From assembly GCA_946406665.1 (NCBI GenBank), contig CAMJLE010000001.1, forward strand, positions 18,874 through 82,873: a DNA stretch of 64,000 nucleotides, in the 5' to 3' direction. Positions 8,857 to 19,295 of the stretch are shown piece after piece. The position numbers were made by a program, and so were the translations under genes. The notes under the pieces were generated by a model. The model did no database searches. It saw only the letters and a list, made by a program, of their open reading frames with translations, and was not told where the DNA came from. Position 1 is the first letter of the stretch; the number at the start of each line of letters is the position of its first letter. The stretch comes from an uncultured Candidatus Saccharibacteria bacterium (GTDB lineage: Bacteria > Patescibacteriota > Saccharimonadia > Saccharimonadales > Saccharimonadaceae).

Positions 8857-11800
8857 CTAAATATTGTCTAATTCGCCTTCGGCTGGCTCAGAATCGTCTG
8901 TGCCATCTACGGAATCGTCTGTGCCAACATATTGAGATAGCGGCTCAATACCAGTTCCTACAGGAATCTTGCGACCAATAATCACATTCTCCTTTAGACC
9001 CTTGAGGTGGTCGACGCGGCCAGAGATGGCGCTGGAGATTAGGACGCGGGTCGTATCTTGGAAGGAAGCAGCAGATAGGAATGAGTCGGAGTAGATAGAT
9101 ACCTTAGAGATACCGAGGAGCATTTGCGTATACTCCGCTGGAGTCTTACCTTCGGCGAGAGCGGCCGCGTTCTCTTCGGCAACCGCAGCCTTACTGACGA
9201 TATCGCCAGTAACGAAGCTGGTATCGCCCGGCTCGTCGATCATGACGCGCGAGAACATCTGGCGAATAATGATTTCGAGATGTTTCGAGGAGATTTCATG
9301 GCCCTGTGCGGCATAAATCGTAAGAATATCGTTCAAGATATAGCGCTCGGTTTCCTCGATGCCCTTGTACTTCATGAGGTCCTGCAAGTTCAACGAACCC
9401 TCAGATAGGCGATCGCCAGGCTCGACGCGGTCACCGTCGTGGACGGTTAGGGCGAAGTCTACTGGTACGGAAACTTTGAGTGGTGCGCCTGCATTAGCAA
9501 CAAGAACAATCTCGTCCTGAGTGAGCTCAGCAATACCGTCGAATGGAGCAATAATTGGGTCTGCACCCTTGGCTTTGCTTGCGATTACTGCGCCAGTCTT
9601 GACCGAAGCGCCATCCTTAACCTTAGCCTTGCGGCCATCAAGAATGAAGTGTTCCTTCTTGCCTGCGTCTGGCGTAACTTGAACAATATTGTGGCGCCCC
9701 TCTTCCCAAGTAGAGACAACACCGGCAATAGTAGAGATGTAAGCCTGACCTTTTGGTGTACGAGCTTCGAGAAGCTCTTCGACGCGCGGAAGACCGCGAG
9801 AGATAGCACCAGAACCGGCAACACCGGATGAGTGCTTCGTATCGAGCGTAAGCTGCGTACCAGGCTCACCGACGGACTGAGCGGCGATAACGCCGACTGG
9901 CTCATGATAGGCAACTGGCTGGCGGGTCGACATATCGATACCGTAAGCCTTGCGCGGCACACCGTCGTTGCATTCGGTAGTAAGAACGCTCTGAATCTTC
10001 AAGCTATCGATTTCCTCATCTGCAGCAATCTGGTCAGCAACCTCGCGCGAAATCAATTCGTCAGCTTCGAGGCCATACTTTTCGACCGCCTCGGCAGAGT
10101 AGCGACCATAAATACGATCAGCAAAGTTGATGCCGGTGATTTCGGACTCGCTCTTATAGATGCGGAATCCTGGATCTTCGGCTTCGGACTCAACCGTAAA
10201 GACATCCTGAGACACATCAACGAGACGGCGAGTGAGGTAACCAGAGTCGGCCGTACGAAGAGCGGTAGATACCTGGCCTTGGCGCGCACCGCGGGTAGCG
10301 ATGAACGATTCGAGCGTATTGAGACCCTTCTTATAGCTAGACTTTACTGGAAGCTCAATTTCACGGTTAAAGACATCCACCATGATACCGATGGTCGCAG
10401 ATGCAAGCTTAATATTACCTGCAGAACCACGCGCACCAGAGTTGGTCATGATAGAGATATTCGTGTCAAGGTGAGCAAGATTATCCTTAACGAGCTTAGA
10501 AATGTCGTCGTCAACCTTGCGCCATGCGGCTACGGTTAGGCGATAGCGCTCGTCTTCGGTAATGAGGCCATCCTCAAACTGTTGGCTAATCTGCGCTGCA
10601 ACACCTTCACCTTCGGCAATCAGCGGTTCGACTTCTGGATAGTATGGATAATCGTCCTTAGAAGTAGATACGCCTGCTACGGTTTCGTACTTAAATGACA
10701 AATCCTTGATTGCATCAGCAGCCTCGACGGCGGCGTCGGCACCGAATTGGTTGAGGATATTCGCCATCACCTTCTTGAGGTGCTTGCTATTCTGAACTTC
10801 GTTATCATACGGATAATCCTTTGGCAAAACTTCATTGAAGAAGACGCGGCCAAGGGTAGTATCGCGCTTTTGACCTTTCGTATGGACGCGAATTGGCGTC
10901 TGGAGCTGGATGAGGCCCATATCGTAGGCGAGCTCAGCTTCATATACGCTAGTATAAGCCTTGCGCTCGGTCTGAGCGGACGGCTTCTCGTAGGTTAGAT
11001 AGTAGCTACCCAATACGACGTCCTGTGTAATCGAAAGTACTGGCGCACCATCGGCTGGCTTCAAGAGGTTCTTGCCGGCAGCCATGAGCTCTTTGGCCTC
11101 TGCCTGAGCTTCGCTCGAAAGCGGTAGATGGACAGCCATCTGGTCACCATCATAGTCGGCGTTGAAGCCGTTAGCAACGAGCGGATGGAGCTTAATAGCT
11201 TTACCGTCAACCAAGCGTGGCTGGAAAGCCTGAACAGAGAGACGGTGTAGAGATGGAGCACGGTTTAGGAGAACGTATTTGCCTTCAATTACCTCATCTA
11301 GCGCATCCCAAATCACGGTTTCGCCCTGCTCAATCATACGAGAAGCAGAACGGATATTATTAGCATACTCATTCTTGATCAACCAAGATACGACAAATGG
11401 CTTAAAGAGTTCGAGCGCCATCTGCTTTGGTAGGCCGCACTCATTGATGCGAAGTTCTGGGCCTACGACGATTACTGAACGACCAGAATAGTCTACGCGC
11501 TTACCGAGAAGGTTTTGGCGGAAGCGGCCTTGCTTACCTTTTAGGAGATCCGACAAGCTCTTGAGCTTGCGGCGGCCATTCTGAGAGTTGGCGGTACGAC
11601 CACCACGCGATGCGTTGTTGTCGATGAGTGCATCGACTGCTTCTTGAAGCATGCGCTTTTCGTTGCGCTGAATAACTTCTGGAGCGTTGAGGTCAACCAA
11701 CTTCTTCAAGCGATTATTGCGGTTAATAACGCGGCGATAGAGATCGTTCAAGTCGGAAGTGGCAAAACGACCACCGGCGAGCGAAATCATCGGGCGAAGA

Positions 11801-12711
11801 TCTGGTGGAATAACTGGAATTACACTCAAGATGAGATCAGTTGGCTTAATACCGGCAGATTGCATGCCTTCTAGAACTTTGAGGCGCTTCATGATACGCT
11901 TTTGTCTTTGTCCCTTGGCGCTCTCTGCTTCTGCGTGTAAATCGTCAACGAGTTTATCGAGGTCGATTTCTTCGAGAAGTTTCTTGATTGCGCTTGCGCC
12001 CATTTCTACGGTGATGAGATCCTCATACTCTTCATCAAGATTGCGATAATCAACTTCATTGATGACGGCGCCCTTCTTGAAGCTAGTCAGGATTGCCTTC
12101 TTGTTACGATAATCATCCTCTAATTCTTCAAGCTCTTTAGTCTGGGCCTCAGCGAGAGCTTTAACGTCGGCGTTGTCGGCCTTCGATTCGTTCTCGTAGC
12201 GAGCCTGAATGGCCTGGCGGGCGACATCGGTCTGCGCTTCGAGGTCTTCTAGGCGTTTATCGATTTCGGCCTGATCGGCATCAATAATGAGATATGAAGC
12301 AAAATATACGACTTTCTCAATATTTTTCACGGTGATATCGAGCAAAAGGCTCAATGCGGACGGCGTACCGCGCATAAACCAGATATGCGCAACCGGCGCG
12401 GCAAGCGTAATGTGCCCCATGCGCTCGCGGCGAGTAATGCTCTTGGTGACAAGATTGCCCTCTTTGTCTACGGCAGCCTCACGGGAGCGGACGCCTTTTA
12501 GCTTCGGGTCATTTGGATTGATATCTTTTACTGGTCCGAAGATACGTTCGCAGAACAGACCGTCACGTTCTGGTTTCTGCGTACGATAGTTAATAGTTTC
12601 TGGCTTTAGCACTTCGCCGTAGCTCCAGTTGAGGATATCCTCCTCGCTAGCTACTGAGAGGCGAATAGAGTCAAACTCGTTGGCGCTAATGAAATTATCT
12701 TCCCAAGCCAT
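8857..12711 (-). CDS. rpoC: DNA-directed RNA polymerase subunit beta'
   Basis: [15 protein letters not shown] active site, [35 protein letters not shown]. Confidence 0.98.
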   Translation of the reverse strand: [1284 protein letters not shown]

Positions 12712-12712
12712 A

Positions 12713-15700
12713 TTATAGGTCCTCCCCTAAATCAGTTATTACTTCTTCATCGTCGAAATCTTCCTCGACCTCGATTTCTTCGTCGAGTGGGTTTCCTTCG
12801 GCGTCTTCAAGTCCGAATCCTTCGGCATTCTCGCCAAGATCCTCTGGCGGCGCCTCTTCATCGCTATGTTGAGCATATATCACAGAATCATCGCGTTGGC
12901 GCTCAACTTCCTCGGTTGTCTTCTCAATGACATGATCGGCATCTCTGGCATCACCATGATCAAGTAAGTCAACCTTAAGGCCGAGACCTTGGAGTTCCTT
13001 TACCAAGACGTTGAAGCCTTCCGGAAGTTTTGGCCCCTCAATTGGCTCATTCTTAATGATAGATTCGTATGCCTTGGCGCGACCGTAGACGTCATCAGAT
13101 TTAATTGTAAGCATCTCTTGCAAAGTCGATGCTGCGCCATAAGCCTCGAGTGTCCACACCTCCATTTCGCCGAAGCGCTGGCCACCATTCTGAGCTTTAC
13201 CACCAAGTGGCTGCTGAGTGACCATAGTGTATGGACCGGTAGAACGAGCGTGAATCTTGTCGGCTACCATATGATGGAGTTTAAGCATATACATTACACC
13301 AACCGTAATGCGCTCTTCGAATGGCTCACCGGTCAAACCGTCGTAAAGCTTAACGCGGCCATCTGGCTCAAAGCCGGCCTTCTTTAATTCTTCAGAAATC
13401 GTTTCGTCAGTAACGGAGTTGAATGATGGAGTAGTGACATGATAGCCAAGAGCGCGTGCGGCCATACCGAGATGTGTCTCGAATAGCTGACCGAGGTTCA
13501 TGCGGCTTGGCACGCCCATTGGGTTAAGTACAACATCTACTGGAGTACCATCTTCCATGAACGGCATATCTTCTACAGGAAGAATACGTGCAACTACACC
13601 CTTGTTACCGTGGCGGCCAGATAGCTTATCGCCAACGCTGATTTTGCGCATTTCGGCAACATAGATCTTAATTTGCATTAATACGCCAGACTTCAAATCG
13701 TTGCCCTGCTCGCGCGTGAAGATTTTAACACCGACAACCTTGCCGCCATCAGAACCATTCATGCGGACGGAAGTATCGCGAACGTCTTTAGCCTTTTCGC
13801 CGAAGATGGCGCGAAGGAGACGTTCCTCAGAGCTGAGCTCCTGCTCGCCCTTTGGCGTGATCTTACCAACGAGAACATCGCCATTATGAACTTCAGAACC
13901 GACAGTTACGATACCGTCTTCGCCGAGGTGGCGAAGTGCAGCTTCGCTAACATTCGGAATATCGCGAGTGACCTGCTCTGGACCAAGCTTAGTTTCGCGA
14001 ACCTCTACATCAAAGTCGCGAATATTAATACTAGTTAATTCATCATCCTGGACAAGGCGGCTAGAAATCACGATAGCATCATCCATGTTGTAACCACGCC
14101 ATGGCATGAAGGCGACAAGCATATTCTTGCCGAGTGCAAGCTCGCCCTTATCTATGGATGCGCCCTCAATGAGAACATCGCCCTTCTTGACCTTCTGGCC
14201 ACGCTTAACAACAACGCGCTCATCGTAACAGCGGTCGTCATTCGTCTTCATGAAGTGGATTAGATTATAAGTCTTCGTTTCTTTCTTGTACTTAACTTCA
14301 ACAGCGTTCGAATCAGCTTTGACAACTTCGCCATCCTCTTCGGCAAAGACAATTTGCGAAAGATTCTTAGCAACTTCGCCATCGATGCCGGTGGAGACAA
14401 GAGCAGCCTCTGGCTTGATTAGTGGTACTGCCTGTTTCTGCATGGCGCAGGCCATCAAAGAACGGTCGACGCGGTTCTTTTCTACGAATGGAATCATCGA
14501 TGCGGCAACGCCAAGAATTTCCTTATGTGCGGCATCCATATGTGTAACTTCGCTGGCCATTACCTGTGTAGGTTGAAGGGCTTTGCGAGCAGACACGTAT
14601 TCATCAATAAACTTGCCGTCTTTGTCTAGCTTTGCGCTCGTGTCGGCAATAACCATATTTTCTTCTGCAGCGGCATCTACGTAGACGATTTCGTCGGTAA
14701 CTTTGCCGTTCTTTACGATGCGATATGGCGCCTCAATAAAGCCATAATCATTGATGCGAGCGTAGGTTGCAAGGTTAAGCACGAGGCCTACGTTGCCACC
14801 TTCTGGGGTTTCTACTGTACAAATGCGGCCATAGTGGGTTGGATGCGTATCGCGCACTTCAAAGCCTGCGCGTTCGCGAGTAAGACCACCGGGGCCCATG
14901 CTAGATAGACGGCGCTTGTGCGAAAGTTCGCTGAACGGGTTAGTTTCATCCATGAGCTGGCTGAGCTGAGAGCTACTGAAGAACTCTTTAACAGCGGCGG
15001 TAACTGGACGAGAGTTGACTAGCTGAGATGGAGTAACTGTTTGCGGGTCACTCATCGACATGCGGTCGAGAATGTTGCGCTGCAAGCGAAGCATACCTAA
15101 GCGGAATTGGCGCTGAACTAGCTCGCCGACGAGCTTTACGCGGCGATTTGCGAGCGAGTCGATATCGTCAACTGGATCTTGAGTGTTGTTTAGGCGAATT
15201 ATCTCACGAATAATCGCGATAAGATCTTGCATTTGTAGCGTGCGATGCGATTCGTCATTTGGCGTATCGAAGCCGAGGCGTTGATTAATCTTGTAGCGGC
15301 CAACACGAGAATAATCATAGCGGCGATAATCATTGAAAGTACGGTCAATCATCGAGCGTGCATTCTCGATGGTCGCCAAGTCGCCCGGACGAAGACGGCG
15401 ATAGATTTCGAGAAGGGCACTGCCCTGATTGTCGGATGGGTCTTTCTCGAAAGTATTTTCGATATAGTGAACATCGCCGGTATCAATATCCTTGAAATCA
15501 GCCATGATTTCGGTCTTTTTACGGCCAAGCGCACGAAGCAGAGTCGTTACAGGAACTTTGCGACGGCGATCGATTTTGACGTAGATGACGCCCTTAGTGT
15601 CTGTTTCGAACTCGAGCCATGCACCGCGGCCTGGAATAATTTTTGCACCATAATAATTATGGCCACCAACGCTGTCTGCCTGGAAGAATACACCTGCAGA

Positions 15701-16120
15701 GCGAATTAACTGAGAAACTATAACGCGCTCGGTACCATTAATAATAAAGCTGGCGCGATCGGTCATCCATGGATAATCGCCAAAATAGATATCCTGCTCT
15801 TTAACTTCGCCGGTTACTTTATTAGTAAGCTCTACATTAACATGCAGTGGAGCTTCGTAAGTTGTAAGATTTTCTTTTGCCGTACGGTCGTCTTCGACAG
15901 GATCCTTAAAGTAGTAATCCTTGAAGCGTAGGCTCATTTTCTGACCAGTATAGTCATCAATTGGATTGAGCTCATTGAAGACTTCTTGTAGGCCGAATTT
16001 TACAAATTCATCCCAAGATTTGGTCTGATGCTCGGTTAGATTTGGTATTTGAAGAACTTGGTCGCCTTCGGTAAAGGATACCCGGCTACCACTGTTTGTG
16101 GAATTATTTGATTTTGCCAC
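12713..16120 (-). CDS. rpoB: DNA-directed RNA polymerase subunit beta
   Basis: SQLSQLMDETNPFSELSHKRRLSSMGPGGLTRERAGFEVRDTHPTHYGR; GTG start with GAGGGA. Confidence 0.98.
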   Translation of the reverse strand: MAKSNNSTNSGSRVSFTEGDQVLQIPNLTEHQTKSWDEFVKFGLQEVFNELNPIDDYTGQKMSLRFKDYYFKDPVEDDRTAKENLTTYEAPLHVNVELTNKVTGEVKEQDIYFGDYPWMTDRASFIINGTERVIVSQLIRSAGVFFQADSVGGHNYYGAKIIPGRGAWLEFETDTKGVIYVKIDRRRKVPVTTLLRALGRKKTEIMADFKDIDTGDVHYIENTFEKDPSDNQGSALLEIYRRLRPGDLATIENARSMIDRTFNDYRRYDYSRVGRYKINQRLGFDTPNDESHRTLQMQDLIAIIREIIRLNNTQDPVDDIDSLANRRVKLVGELVQRQFRLGMLRLQRNILDRMSMSDPQTVTPSQLVNSRPVTAAVKEFFSSSQLSQLMDETNPFSELSHKRRLSSMGPGGLTRERAGFEVRDTHPTHYGRICTVETPEGGNVGLVLNLATYARINDYGFIEAPYRIVKNGKVTDEIVYVDAAAEENMVIADTSAKLDKDGKFIDEYVSARKALQPTQVMASEVTHMDAAHKEILGVAASMIPFVEKNRVDRSLMACAMQKQAVPLIKPEAALVSTGIDGEVAKNLSQIVFAEEDGEVVKADSNAVEVKYKKETKTYNLIHFMKTNDDRCYDERVVVKRGQKVKKGDVLIEGASIDKGELALGKNMLVAFMPWRGYNMDDAIVISSRLVQDDELTSINIRDFDVEVRETKLGPEQVTRDIPNVSEAALRHLGEDGIVTVGSEVHNGDVLVGKITPKGEQELSSEERLLRAIFGEKAKDVRDTSVRMNGSDGGKVVGVKIFTREQGNDLKSGVLMQIKIYVAEMRKISVGDKLSGRHGNKGVVARILPVEDMPFMEDGTPVDVVLNPMGVPSRMNLGQLFETHLGMAARALGYHVTTPSFNSVTDETISEELKKAGFEPDGRVKLYDGLTGEPFEERITVGVMYMLKLHHMVADKIHARSTGPYTMVTQQPLGGKAQNGGQRFGEMEVWTLEAYGAASTLQEMLTIKSDDVYGRAKAYESIIKNEPIEGPKLPEGFNVLVKELQGLGLKVDLLDHGDARDADHVIEKTTEEVERQRDDSVIYAQHSDEEAPPEDLGENAEGFGLEDAEGNPLDEEIEVEEDFDDEEVITDLGEDL

Positions 16121-16242
16121 ATTCCCTCGCTATTTTTTCTTTAGTGTTGATACTTTGGCCGGAAGATCACCGCTTTAACCTCTACCGCTTCGCCGGAACG
16201 GTTCGAGCAAAAAATTTAAAGCACACTACTTCTTAGTACTGT

Positions 16243-16271
16243 ATTTTAGTGCATTCCTACAAGAACGTCAA
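16243..16271 (-). promoter_or_regulatory. rpoBC promoter TTGACG-17-TAAAAT
   Basis: Minus strand TTGACG (16266-16271), 17-nt spacer, TAAAAT (16243-16248); implies a ~115-nt 5' leader. Confidence 0.6.
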
Positions 16272-16286
16272 GACGATTTTAATTAG

Positions 16287-16315
16287 TTGTAAAAAATAGC
16301 ATGAGCGTTTACAAT
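16287..16315 (+). promoter_or_regulatory. Promoter TTGTAA-17-TACAAT for leaderless gene
   Basis: -10 ends 8 nt before ATG 16324. Confidence 0.6.
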
Positions 16316-16323
16316 TTTCTTAT

Positions 16324-18459
16324 ATGGAAGGTTATGTGTTTTTAGTGCTACTAGTGCTTGGCGCTTTTATTTTGCTCAATCCTGTCACATGGATTGTAAT
16401 AATTGCAGTCATCGTAATTGTAAGTAGCTCCAAGAAGAAAAAGAATGTTAACGCTAGTGCACCTAACGCAAAAGTAGGACCAGGCGCAAAACCGACTGTT
16501 GCGCCAAAGCCAGCAAATCCGATGACGAAATGGAACTGGCTACTATATATTGGTAGTTTCCTGATCGTACTTGCGATGATGTATTTCATCAATACGATTG
16601 ATGGCTCATATGTGGCGCCAAGCACTGTTATCCTTACCATTCTAATATATACCGGCGGCATAGTCCTGCATAAAATGATTGATTACCTACGCCCAGTAGC
16701 GAAAGCTTTCGTCTATTCGGCCCTCTGTATGATTCCGCTCTGGCTTATCGCCTTTTCTTCAATGGGGATGCCAGACAAAATTGTGCCAATTTGCGTCTCT
16801 TCGGCATTTATGGTCGCAACCTTCCTGAGCGCTTTTCTACTAGACGACAATTTGCTAGGTCACGTAGCCTTCACGAGCATAGTGCTCTTTATGTGGTCGT
16901 TCACATCGTTGTTGAACTTGAAAGTAGATTCTGGACCATTCTGCTACATCATACATATGTCGCCCGCTCTAGCTTCCATATTGCCAGTTTCCTTGTATCT
17001 GTCTGGCGCATCATTGCCTGTAGCCTTCAAAGAAGCGTCGAAAAATATCGGCACTGCGCTTTGGCAGTTAGGTTTTTGTACTTCTCTGATTTTATTCGTA
17101 ATACCAGGCATCGCTACCGTTGCGCCGCTTTTGCGAACGATATGTGCATTGCTATTCTTAGCTTTCTCATTTGCGTTTTGGTACAAAACCCGAAAACGCT
17201 ATTTCTCAATCACGATGAGAATAGGTATTCAAACGCTAGTGCTCGCCATAGTTGCGGATATAATGGACTTCTCTGTTGGGTATATTTCTAACGACCAGGT
17301 ATTAATCAGAAAGGCAGTCTGCTTCGTGAGCGCATGGCTGGTTACCTTTGCCGGGCAAGTCTTATACTCCTTGTACTGCAAGAAGCCGACAAAATCCGAC
17401 GAATCAGCGGAGCGGGCAGTTAGTATTGCATCGATGGCCTGTATTCTATTTGCGCCGGGACTCTGCTTCGGATTACCATCAACGGCAAATGCAATTATTT
17501 GGATAATCGTCTGTCTACTACTTGCGATTTTCGGTATCACATACGCGTTTTACTACAAGAATGTCAGCTGGAGTATCGCTACGGCAACTAGTGTCATGAT
17601 TATCCCTTATGTGATCGGCTCCTATATTGCGGAGCCAAAGTGGGATAGTGTGATATATGTAATATCCTATGGGATTATTTCACTCATATTTCTACTTGGC
17701 GCATTCCTTTTGCAAAAAATCCAGAAGAAAGAAACGCAGATTATCGGCGCAATCAGTATCGTAATATCCTGTTTGGCGATGACTAATTACGCGATAGACG
17801 CGAATATGGCATATTTGGGTTATATGCTGTCGGCTGTATTCTTCTCCGGCTTCGCCATGCTTATTAATATGGATGCATTTTATGAGGTGGCTGTATATGT
17901 TTTCTCGATAGGTCTAATGCAGCTATTCGGCGATTTACTCCATCCAGCCGTCGGCTCTCATAGAGACACTAACGAGATCTTGCGACAGGTTATCGATGCT
18001 CATATTATCGGCATTGCGTTTATTGGAACGCAGCTAATCTCAAAGTATATATACAAAAAATCCGACAAAACACGTTTCATTATCGGGTATTCACTATTTT
18101 CCATAGTGATGACGGGTATCTGCGCATCATTATCTTCTAATGGAGACATCGGGTGGGCGTTACTCTTCTTGGTCGAACAGGTAGTAGCGCTACTCTACGG
18201 CGTAACAAAGAGGGAGAAATGGTTAATTTGGTTCAGCTCGATCGAAATCTTTATCGTCGCATTACGCCTAACCGAAGGATTGTACTTCTTATGGATGGGG
18301 CTAATCGGTGTTGGGCTAATAGCTATAGTTATCTGGCAGCTCAGTAAAGCAAACAAGCAGGGCATCGACAAAGACACAAAACCGGTAAAGCCGTCGCTCC
18401 CCGAAGAGCAGAAGGCTCCAGAAGCGACAACTGAACAAAAAGAAGATACGCGGCAGTAA
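16324..18459 (+). CDS. Large polytopic membrane protein, function unknown
   Basis: 711 aa, many predicted TM segments, no SD. Confidence 0.75.
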   Translation: MEGYVFLVLLVLGAFILLNPVTWIVIIAVIVIVSSSKKKKNVNASAPNAKVGPGAKPTVAPKPANPMTKWNWLLYIGSFLIVLAMMYFINTIDGSYVAPSTVILTILIYTGGIVLHKMIDYLRPVAKAFVYSALCMIPLWLIAFSSMGMPDKIVPICVSSAFMVATFLSAFLLDDNLLGHVAFTSIVLFMWSFTSLLNLKVDSGPFCYIIHMSPALASILPVSLYLSGASLPVAFKEASKNIGTALWQLGFCTSLILFVIPGIATVAPLLRTICALLFLAFSFAFWYKTRKRYFSITMRIGIQTLVLAIVADIMDFSVGYISNDQVLIRKAVCFVSAWLVTFAGQVLYSLYCKKPTKSDESAERAVSIASMACILFAPGLCFGLPSTANAIIWIIVCLLLAIFGITYAFYYKNVSWSIATATSVMIIPYVIGSYIAEPKWDSVIYVISYGIISLIFLLGAFLLQKIQKKETQIIGAISIVISCLAMTNYAIDANMAYLGYMLSAVFFSGFAMLINMDAFYEVAVYVFSIGLMQLFGDLLHPAVGSHRDTNEILRQVIDAHIIGIAFIGTQLISKYIYKKSDKTRFIIGYSLFSIVMTGICASLSSNGDIGWALLFLVEQVVALLYGVTKREKWLIWFSSIEIFIVALRLTEGLYFLWMGLIGVGLIAIVIWQLSKANKQGIDKDTKPVKPSLPEEQKAPEATTEQKEDTRQ

Positions 18460-18483
18460 CCAACGAGTATTCACCGTTCGAGG

Positions 18484-18515
18484 CGCTGACCAATATGGCC
18501 GGCGCCTTTTAATAT
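18484..18515 (+). terminator. Hairpin terminator
   Basis: AGGCGCTGACCAATATGGCCGGCGCCTTTTAAT. Confidence 0.55.
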
Positions 18516-18661
18516 TGCTATGAAAACTGACGCTTCTAACTAGAGCACCAAAAAACCACCCCTCTACCATGGGATGGTTTTTTAGCATATAAGCTCTCAA
18601 CTATTTATGTTTTTAAAGCTGACTCGCAGTTAGCCTAATGCCTAAATAAGCATTACGTTTA

Positions 18662-19099
18662 TTATATATCCAAATCGTCCAAGTCTGCAAGCTCTTGACG
18701 GGTCTTTTTTGCAAGTTCGCTGCCCTCTTCGACTGTAGATTCATCGTCGCCATCAACATCTTCCTCGATATCCGCCTCTTCTGCGGCAATAGCAGCTTCC
18801 TCGTCTTCTGTCGGAACTTCTTCTTTGTCTTCGTGCTTAGCAGGCTCGTAGCCGTCGTTGTTTACAATCTTAAGGTTGTAGCGAGCGTCATTCTTCGTGC
18901 CAAGGGCGCGTAATAGCGTGCGGATGCTTTGGGCAGTAGCGCCACGGCGGCCAATAATGCGACCGACATCTTCTGGGTCAACTTCTAGACTTAGGAGTAC
19001 GCCCTTTTCGTCGATGGTGCGATCGATGCTAACTTTGTCTGGATTATTAACTAGAGTCTTTACAATATATTCTACGAATTGCTGGTCTATAGTAGCCAT
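18662..19099 (-). CDS. khpA: KH-domain RNA-binding protein (KhpA-like) with acidic tail
   Basis: VEYIVKTLVNNPDKV...DVGRIIGRRGATAQSIRTLLRALG. Confidence 0.85.
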   Translation of the reverse strand: MATIDQQFVEYIVKTLVNNPDKVSIDRTIDEKGVLLSLEVDPEDVGRIIGRRGATAQSIRTLLRALGTKNDARYNLKIVNNDGYEPAKHEDKEEVPTEDEEAAIAAEEADIEEDVDGDDESTVEEGSELAKKTRQELADLDDLDI

Positions 19100-19295
19100 A
19101 GGTTCTCCATTTTTAATTATTTATGCTTTTATTATATATTATTCTGGCATTTTTGACAGCGAAGCGTAAAAAAGTCCGCCTCCTTGGGCGGACTTTTCCA
19201 TTCATGCATAACCCCTCATATCATACTTGATGATATTCGTCAGTACAAAAATGCACCTCTCATTCTGGAAGTGCATTTTTAGAATATCTCGAGTT

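Noticed and set aside
9832-10539. 235-aa plus-strand ORF antisense to rpoC
   Set aside because: Shadow ORF over strongly conserved rpoC coding sequence; no SD or homology-like motifs
15245-15709. 154-aa ORF antisense to rpoB
   Set aside because: Shadow ORF in conserved rpoB
12713-16120. Rifampicin-resistance signature in rpoB
   Set aside because: The cluster I region keeps the D, H and S positions (MDETNPFSELSHKRRLS); the changes seen are not clear resistance substitutions
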